From: Methylophaga sp.
GTDB lineage: Bacteria > Pseudomonadota > Gammaproteobacteria > Nitrosococcales > Methylophagaceae
Direction of reading: 5' to 3'
DNA length: 12,510 nt
Assembly (NCBI GenBank): GCA_014762585.1
Contig: JABURN010000121.1
Coordinates: 1 to 12,510, forward strand
The notes below the pieces were generated by a model, which was not told the DNA's origin, did not search any database, and saw only the letters and a program-made list of their open reading frames with translations. This document shows positions 8,388 through 12,510 of this stretch, piece by piece; the first letter of the stretch is position 1; every line of letters starts with the position of its first letter. The position numbers and the translations under genes were made by a program.

Positions 8388-9137
8388 TCAACCGCAGAGT
8401 TGTTTCAGTTTGTCCTGATCCGTCAGGCTGATGGCCTTGCCCTGCAGGCTGATCAGACCTTCATCCTGAAAGCGGGTAAACATACGACTCACCGTTTCCA
8501 CCGCAAGACCAAGGTGGTTGGCGATATCGCCGCGTGACATGGTGAGCTGGAAGTCACGCGCAGAAAAGCCACGATCCTGAAATCGCCGCGACAGCGATAG
8601 CAGAAAAGTTGCCAGTTTTTCTTCGGCAGTCTTTTTACCCAGCAGGAACATCAGCGTTTTATCACCGGACAGTTCCTTGCTGAGCCGGGACATCATCTGA
8701 ACCTGTAATTGCGGCATGGTGGCGCCGAATTCCTGCAGCTTTTCAAACGGCAGTTCACAAACGCTGCTGCTTTCCAGCGCCTTGGCGCTGGATTTGTATG
8801 CCTGTTCGTAGATGGCATCCATGCCGATGAATTCGCCGGGGAAGTAAAAACCTGTCACCTGTTCGCGACCATCGCTGGCCTGTACGGTGGTTTTGAATGA
8901 ACCGGAGCGCACGACAAAGATCGATTTGAACGGGGTATCGGACGAAAACAAGGCCTGACCGCGGGAGTAACTCTGGCTGCGTTTGATGATCTTATCCAGT
9001 TGCGCCAGGTCGTTGCTATGAAGCCCCAGCGGTAAACACAAGCGGTAAAGCGAACATTCCTTGCAGGCGATGTTGTGTTCGTGCTCGACTTTGGCGAGGT
9101 CTTTGAATAACGGGGTGACGTTGTTCAATTGGGCCAT
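8388..9137 (-). CDS. fnr: FNR/Anr-type oxygen-sensing transcription regulator
   Basis: CRP/FNR-family activator for the switch to low-oxygen metabolism. The 249-aa protein has all four iron-sulfur ligands of E. coli FNR: C25, C28 and C34 in CKECSLYRLC and C127 in SSVCELP. The beta-roll reads GREQVTGFYFPGEFIGMDAI, a dimerisation helix follows, and the recognition helix is HLGLAVETVSRMFTRF, where E214, S217 and R218 correspond to the residues that read TTGAT. It should therefore bind a 4Fe-4S cluster and recognise the box in front of ompW. AAGGA lies six bases before the ATG. It is divergent from hisB (96 bp between starts), and no terminator separates it from ompW downstream. Confidence 0.95.
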   Translation of the reverse strand: MAQLNNVTPLFKDLAKVEHEHNIACKECSLYRLCLPLGLHSNDLAQLDKIIKRSQSYSRGQALFSSDTPFKSIFVVRSGSFKTTVQASDGREQVTGFYFPGEFIGMDAIYEQAYKSSAKALESSSVCELPFEKLQEFGATMPQLQVQMMSRLSKELSGDKTLMFLLGKKTAEEKLATFLLSLSRRFQDRGFSARDFQLTMSRGDIANHLGLAVETVSRMFTRFQDEGLISLQGKAISLTDQDKLKQLCG

Positions 9138-9174
9138 TGCTGATCCTTATGCATAACATTGCCTATAATAACCC

Positions 9175-9203
9175 TTCAAACCCTTGTCCGAAACAGTTAT
9201 TAT
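9175..9203 (+). promoter_or_regulatory. Predicted sigma-70 promoter of the his operon
   Basis: TTCAAA (9175-9180) and TATTAT (9198-9203) are separated by 17 bp and match the -35 and -10 consensus at four and five of six positions. The start would be near 9210, giving a leader of about 25 bases before hisB, too short for a His-codon attenuator. On the minus strand a TATTAT at 9170-9165 could serve as the fnr -10, but its -35 partner is poor. Confidence 0.45.
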
Positions 9204-9233
9204 CTCGTTTTATTAATAAAATCAGGATTCACA

Positions 9234-9827
9234 ATGACCGCTCGTAGCGCGACTGTTGCGCGAAACACGCTGGAAACCCAAATTGAAGTTGCCATTAACC
9301 TCGATGGCAGCGGCAGCTTCCAAGCCGAAACCGGCGTTCCCTTCCTCGACCACATGATGGATCAAATCGCCCGCCACGGCCTGTTTGACCTGAGCGTCAA
9401 AGCCAGTGGTGATCTGCATATTGACGCGCACCACACCGTGGAAGATGTCGGTATCACCATCGGTCAGGCATTGAAAAAAGCGCTGGGCGACAAGAAAGGG
9501 GTTGTCCGCTACGGTCACGCTTACGTGCCGCTGGATGAAGCCCTGTCACGTGTCGTGCTGGATTTGTCCGGTCGTCCCGGTCTGGAATTCGACGTCACTT
9601 TCACCCGTGACAAAATCGGCGAGTTTGATGTCGACCTGTTCTACGAGTTTTTCCAGGGCCTGGTCAATCATGCCGGCATCACGCTGCATATCGATAACCT
9701 GAAAGGTCGTAATGCCCACCATATTGCTGAAACGATTTTCAAAGCTTTCGGCCGAGCGCTGCGCATGGCGGTTTCGCTTGATCAGCGGGCGCTGGAGCAA
9801 TTACCTTCAACCAAAGGGGCATTGTAA
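9234..9827 (+). CDS. hisB: Imidazoleglycerol-phosphate dehydratase
   Basis: Converts imidazole glycerol phosphate to imidazole acetol phosphate, the sixth stage of the histidine pathway. The 197-aa length marks the monofunctional enzyme, not the phosphatase fusion of enteric bacteria. Metal-binding histidine motifs are intact: [13 protein letters not shown] (H40, H48), [11 protein letters not shown] (H66, H67, E70) and GRNAHHIAE (H162, H163, E166). The frame extends 25 codons upstream, but AGGA lies six bases before the ATG at 9234, and the family N-terminus begins here with [14 protein letters not shown]. It is the first gene of a run of six his genes and is divergent from fnr. A 55-bp gap separates it from hisH. 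Confidence 0.97.
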   Translation: MTARSATVARNTLETQIEVAINLDGSGSFQAETGVPFLDHMMDQIARHGLFDLSVKASGDLHIDAHHTVEDVGITIGQALKKALGDKKGVVRYGHAYVPLDEALSRVVLDLSGRPGLEFDVTFTRDKIGEFDVDLFYEFFQGLVNHAGITLHIDNLKGRNAHHIAETIFKAFGRALRMAVSLDQRALEQLPSTKGAL

Positions 9828-9882
9828 GCTCAGGATTGAGGCTTCTCAGCACCATTATTCAAGATGATTAAACAGGTTTAAA

Positions 9883-10527
9883 ATGCGTCGCGTAGCAGTG
9901 ATCGACTATGGCATGGGCAATCTCCGCTCTGTGTCCAAAGCACTGGAAACAGTCTCCGGGCAATCCGCTCAAGTTTTTATCAGTTCCAAGCCGGAAGAGA
10001 TTTTGTCGGCCAGCCATATCCTGTTCCCCGGCGTCGGCGCGATCCGCGACTGCATTGATGAACTTAAACGACTGGGCCTCGATGAAGTCGTGCAGGAAGC
10101 TGCCCGCGAAAAACCCTTCATGGGGATCTGCCTCGGTATGCAGGCGATGCTCACTCACAGTGAAGAAAACAACGGCATCGATGCGCTTGGCATCATTCCC
10201 GGTGAGGTCAAAGCCTTCGACAAACCATTGTCAGCAGCCGGCGACAAGCTGAAAGTCCCGCATATGGGCTGGAACCAGGTACACCAGACCTGTGATCACC
10301 CGCTGTGGAACAATATTGAGCAGGATGAGCGTTTTTATTTTGTTCATGGCTATTTTGTCAGCCCGGCCGATCCGGCCGTGGTCGCAGCCACAACCCATTA
10401 CGGTGCAGACTTTGCGTCGGCCATTTACCGCGATAATGTGTTTGCTACCCAGTTCCACCCGGAGAAAAGCCAGCGCGCCGGCCTGCAGTTACTGGAAAAT
10501 TTTGTAAACTGGGACGGACAATGCTGA
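9883..10527 (+). CDS. hisH: Imidazole glycerol phosphate synthase, glutaminase subunit
   Basis: Class I glutamine amidotransferase that releases ammonia from glutamine and channels it to HisF. The 214-aa protein shows the nucleophile elbow GICLGMQ (C83), the histidine and glutamate of the triad in QFHPEKSQRAG (H192, E194), the PGVGA oxyanion strand (49-53) and the HisH-specific VPHMGWN segment (125-131). The start MRRVAVIDYGMGNLRSV is typical for the family. An AGG lies seven bases before the ATG. It is followed by hisA after 28 bp. Its active partner HisF is two genes downstream. Confidence 0.97.
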   Translation: MRRVAVIDYGMGNLRSVSKALETVSGQSAQVFISSKPEEILSASHILFPGVGAIRDCIDELKRLGLDEVVQEAAREKPFMGICLGMQAMLTHSEENNGIDALGIIPGEVKAFDKPLSAAGDKLKVPHMGWNQVHQTCDHPLWNNIEQDERFYFVHGYFVSPADPAVVAATTHYGADFASAIYRDNVFATQFHPEKSQRAGLQLLENFVNWDGQC

Positions 10528-10555
10528 TGACCGCCCAACTAACGGAGAATGATTT

Positions 10556-11305
10556 ATGTTGTTGATCCCTGCCATTGATCTCAAACAAGGTCACTGCGTG
10601 CGTTTGCGTCAGGGGCGTATGGAAGACAATACCGTGTTTTCGGATGATCCGGTTGCGGTCGCGAGAAAATGGGTGGAAGCCGGGGCGAAACGCCTGCATA
10701 TGGTCGATCTGGATGGCGCTTTTGCCGGCAACCCGGTCAATGCCGATGTCATTCATAAAGTCTGTGAGACTTTTCCCGACCTGGACGTCCAGGTCGGCGG
10801 CGGCATTCGTGATGAAGAAACCATCGAAACCTACCTGCATGCCGGTGTCCGTTATGTCATTCTCGGCACCAAAGCGATTAATGCGCCGCATTTTGTCGGT
10901 GATGTCTGTGCTGAATTTCCGGGCCACATCATCATCGGTCTGGATGCCAAAGACGGTAAAGTCGCCATTGACGGCTGGTCTAAACTGTCTAATCACGATG
11001 TGATTGATATTGCGCAACAATTCGAGCAGGACGGCGTCGAAGCTATTATCTACACGGATATCAGCCGTGACGGCATGATGCAGGGTGTTAACCTGGAATC
11101 GACCCGTAAACTGGCCAGCGCGATTCAGATTCCGGTCATTGCCTCGGGTGGCGTCAGTAGCTACGAAGATATCGAAGCCCTGTGCGAAGCCGAGGGTGAA
11201 GGCGTAATGGGTGCGATTCTGGGCCGCTCCATCTATGAAGGCAGCATTGATCTGAAAAAAGGTCAGGAACTGGCCGACAAACTGAATCCGCCACTGGAGT
11301 TTTAA
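10556..11305 (+). CDS. hisA: ProFAR isomerase (phosphoribosylformimino-AICAR ribotide isomerase)
   Basis: A (beta/alpha)8 barrel enzyme that carries out the Amadori rearrangement of ProFAR to PRFAR. At 249 aa it is standard length. The catalytic aspartates are D8 in [14 protein letters not shown] and D130 in [14 protein letters not shown]. Phosphate-binding loops are VQVGGGIR (79-85) and VIASGGVSS (194-202), with YTDISRDGM (166-174) in between. CGGAG lies eight bases before the ATG at 10556; another ATG seven bases earlier is out of frame. Only 6 bp separate it from hisF. The two proteins are homologous half-barrel duplications, which explains their mutual similarity. Confidence 0.97.
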   Translation: MLLIPAIDLKQGHCVRLRQGRMEDNTVFSDDPVAVARKWVEAGAKRLHMVDLDGAFAGNPVNADVIHKVCETFPDLDVQVGGGIRDEETIETYLHAGVRYVILGTKAINAPHFVGDVCAEFPGHIIIGLDAKDGKVAIDGWSKLSNHDVIDIAQQFEQDGVEAIIYTDISRDGMMQGVNLESTRKLASAIQIPVIASGGVSSYEDIEALCEAEGEGVMGAILGRSIYEGSIDLKKGQELADKLNPPLEF

Positions 11306-11311
11306 CTGCAA

Positions 11312-12085
11312 ATGGGTCTCGCCAAACGCATCATTCCCTGTCTCGACGTCGATAACGGCCGTGTGGTCAAAGGCGTGCAGTTTGTTGATATCCGTGATGC
11401 CGGCGATCCCATCGAAATCGCCAAGCGCTATGACGAACAGGGTGCCGATGAAATCACTTTTCTCGACATCACTGCCACCCATCATGAGCGGGATACCATG
11501 GTGCACGTGGTGGAAGCCGTCGCCAGTCAGGTGTTTATTCCCCTGACAGTGGGCGGGGGTATCCGCACTGTTGACGACATCCGCAGGATGCTGAATGCCG
11601 GTGCCGATAAGGTCGGCATTAACTCGGCAGCCGTTAAAAATCCGGACTTTGTGCGTGAAGCCGCTGAGCGCTTCGGTTCGCAGTGCATTGTCGTCGCCAT
11701 TGATGCCAAGCGCGTTTCCGCAGAGGGTGAAACACCACGCTGGGAAATTTTTACCCACGGCGGTCGCAAACCTACCGGGATTGATGCTGTTGAATGGGCA
11801 AAAAAAATGGTCGCCAATGGCGCCGGTGAAATCCTGCTGACCAGTATGGACCGCGATGGCACCAAATCGGGTTTCGATCTGGCTTTGACCCGCGCTGTCA
11901 GCGAAGCGGTTGATGTACCTGTCATCGCATCCGGTGGTGTGGGTGAATTGCAGGACCTCAGTGACGGTATCACCGAGGGTCTGGCCGATGCTGTATTGGC
12001 AGCCAGTATTTTCCACTTTGGCGAACACACGGTACAGGAGGCCAAACAACAAATGGCCAGCCAGGGTATCGAGGTGAGGTTGTAA
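11312..12085 (+). CDS. hisF: Imidazole glycerol phosphate synthase, cyclase subunit
   Basis: Uses ammonia from HisH to convert PRFAR into imidazole glycerol phosphate and AICAR, the latter feeding purine synthesis. The 257-aa barrel carries catalytic D12 in [15 protein letters not shown] and D131 in VVAIDAKRV, the phosphate loops [12 protein letters not shown] and [13 protein letters not shown], and the [16 protein letters not shown] and [14 protein letters not shown] segments typical of HisF. The ribosome binding site GGAG lies in the last codons of hisA. Its TAA stop shares one base with the hisI start (TAATG), so the two are probably translationally coupled. Confidence 0.98.
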   Translation: MGLAKRIIPCLDVDNGRVVKGVQFVDIRDAGDPIEIAKRYDEQGADEITFLDITATHHERDTMVHVVEAVASQVFIPLTVGGGIRTVDDIRRMLNAGADKVGINSAAVKNPDFVREAAERFGSQCIVVAIDAKRVSAEGETPRWEIFTHGGRKPTGIDAVEWAKKMVANGAGEILLTSMDRDGTKSGFDLALTRAVSEAVDVPVIASGGVGELQDLSDGITEGLADAVLAASIFHFGEHTVQEAKQQMASQGIEVRL

Positions 12086-12465
12086 TGGACTTTCTGGATC
12101 AGGTGAAATGGAATGAGCAAGGACTCGTCCCCGTTATCACTCAGGAATCAGAGACGAAGCAAGTACTTACTTTAGCCTGGATGAATCGGGAGGCGCTCAA
12201 GCTCACTGCCGAAACCGGCCATGCAGTCTACTGGTCCCGTTCCAGACAAAAGCTCTGGCATAAAGGCGAACAGTCCGGTCATCAGCAAATCGTTCAGTCT
12301 ATCCGGCTTGACTGCGATAAAGACGCGGTACTTATCGAGGTGATACAGAAAGGCGGTATTGCCTGCCACACCGGCCGTCATCACTGCTTTTATTTCCGCT
12401 TGGAGCAGGGCGAGTGGCAGCCCGTGGAACCGGTTCTTAAAGATCCTGACGAGATATACTCATGA
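12085..12465 (+). CDS. hisI: Phosphoribosyl-AMP cyclohydrolase
   Basis: Opens the adenine ring of PR-AMP, the third step of histidine synthesis. The 126-aa protein has the family motifs LAWMNREAL (30-38), [18 protein letters not shown] (49-66) and the metal cluster D76-C77-D78-x-D80 with C94 and C101 in [14 protein letters not shown]. The aspartates bind magnesium and the cysteines zinc in characterised relatives. It is a stand-alone enzyme and not fused to HisE as in enteric bacteria. GAGGTGAGG in the end of hisF is its ribosome binding site, and its stop overlaps the hisE start as ATGA. Confidence 0.97.
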   Translation: MDFLDQVKWNEQGLVPVITQESETKQVLTLAWMNREALKLTAETGHAVYWSRSRQKLWHKGEQSGHQQIVQSIRLDCDKDAVLIEVIQKGGIACHTGRHHCFYFRLEQGEWQPVEPVLKDPDEIYS

Positions 12466-12510
12466 GCGATATTCTGCAAAAACTCAATCAGGTGCTGAAT
12501 GAACGTAAAC
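12462..12510 (+). CDS. hisE: Phosphoribosyl-ATP pyrophosphatase (5' part only)
   Basis: The 16 visible residues, [16 protein letters not shown], agree with the N-terminus of HisE, which hydrolyses PR-ATP to PR-AMP, the step just before HisI. The ATG overlaps the hisI TGA stop by four bases (ATGA), the classic coupled arrangement. The rest lies beyond the window, so catalytic residues cannot be checked. Confidence comes from the sequence start and position together. Confidence 0.85.
   Translation, partial: MSDILQKLNQVLNERK

Noticed and set aside
9147..9156. Palindrome TTATGCATAA in the fnr 5' leader
   Set aside because: Ten AT-rich bases occur easily by chance and it does not match the FNR consensus, so I do not call it an autoregulatory site.
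9541..9560. CACGTG inside hisB as a possible third parS
   Set aside because: Flanks read TGTCACGTGTCG, which lacks the outer TGTT and AACA half-sites needed for parS. The CACGTG near 1551 in gyrB fails for the same reason.
9828..9882. The 55-bp hisB-hisH gap as a terminator or attenuator
   Set aside because: Only short, weak pairings and no T tract; it looks like a plain spacer inside the operon.
10445..12052. A 535-codon open frame on the minus strand across the hisH end, hisA and hisF
   Set aside because: It is wholly antisense to three well-recognised genes, has low-complexity composition and resembles no family I know. Strong codon bias in the his genes removes stops from this frame.

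Overview
The window looks like ordinary chromosome of a gammaproteobacterium with roughly 50% GC. The GyrB, RecF, OxyR, MurJ, OmpW and FNR proteins all read as gammaproteobacterial. The order (recF-gyrB pair, rubredoxin divergent from oxyR, FNR/Anr-type regulator divergent from a hisBHAFIE run) suggests a Thiotrichales or Methylophaga-like lineage, but that placement is a guess.

Layout. Positions 1-285 hold the possible tail of a plus-strand gene, a plus-strand terminator, a short hairpin and the minus-strand gyrB terminator. gyrB and recF follow on the minus strand. The usual dnaA-dnaN partners are not upstream of recF; a 54-residue rubredoxin is there instead, separated from recF by a large imperfect inverted repeat. 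A 229-bp divergent region separates rubredoxin from oxyR and contains a 22-codon reading frame with a strong ribosome binding site. oxyR converges on, and overlaps by 19 bp, a membrane-anchored SCO1/SenC-type protein. That gene is divergent from murJ, the lipid II flippase, with only 40 bp between them. murJ converges on ompW, whose terminator overlaps the murJ stop codon. Upstream of ompW is fnr on the same strand, with a near-consensus FNR box between them placed as expected for class II activation of ompW. The right end is a tightly packed histidine operon, hisB-hisH-hisA-hisF-hisI-hisE, with hisE cut by the window edge.

How the genes relate. The his genes encode consecutive middle steps of histidine synthesis: HisE/HisI and HisA open the ring of the phosphoribosyl-ATP product, HisH/HisF form the imidazole and HisB dehydrates the product. 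The middle block has a redox theme: rubredoxin, OxyR (peroxide sensor), SCO (thiol and copper chemistry for oxidase assembly), FNR (oxygen sensor) and OmpW (FNR-type regulon member).

The most striking signal is a pair of parS-like sites (ParB-binding, chromosome segregation) embedded in the recF coding sequence, one a perfect 16-bp palindrome and the other one base from a classical parS. Both encode the same peptide, FHVEH, in RecF. This marks the recF-gyrB segment as a probable origin-proximal ParB loading region although no dnaA, dnaN or DnaA-box cluster is visible here. I see no mobile element, CRISPR array, tRNA or rRNA.
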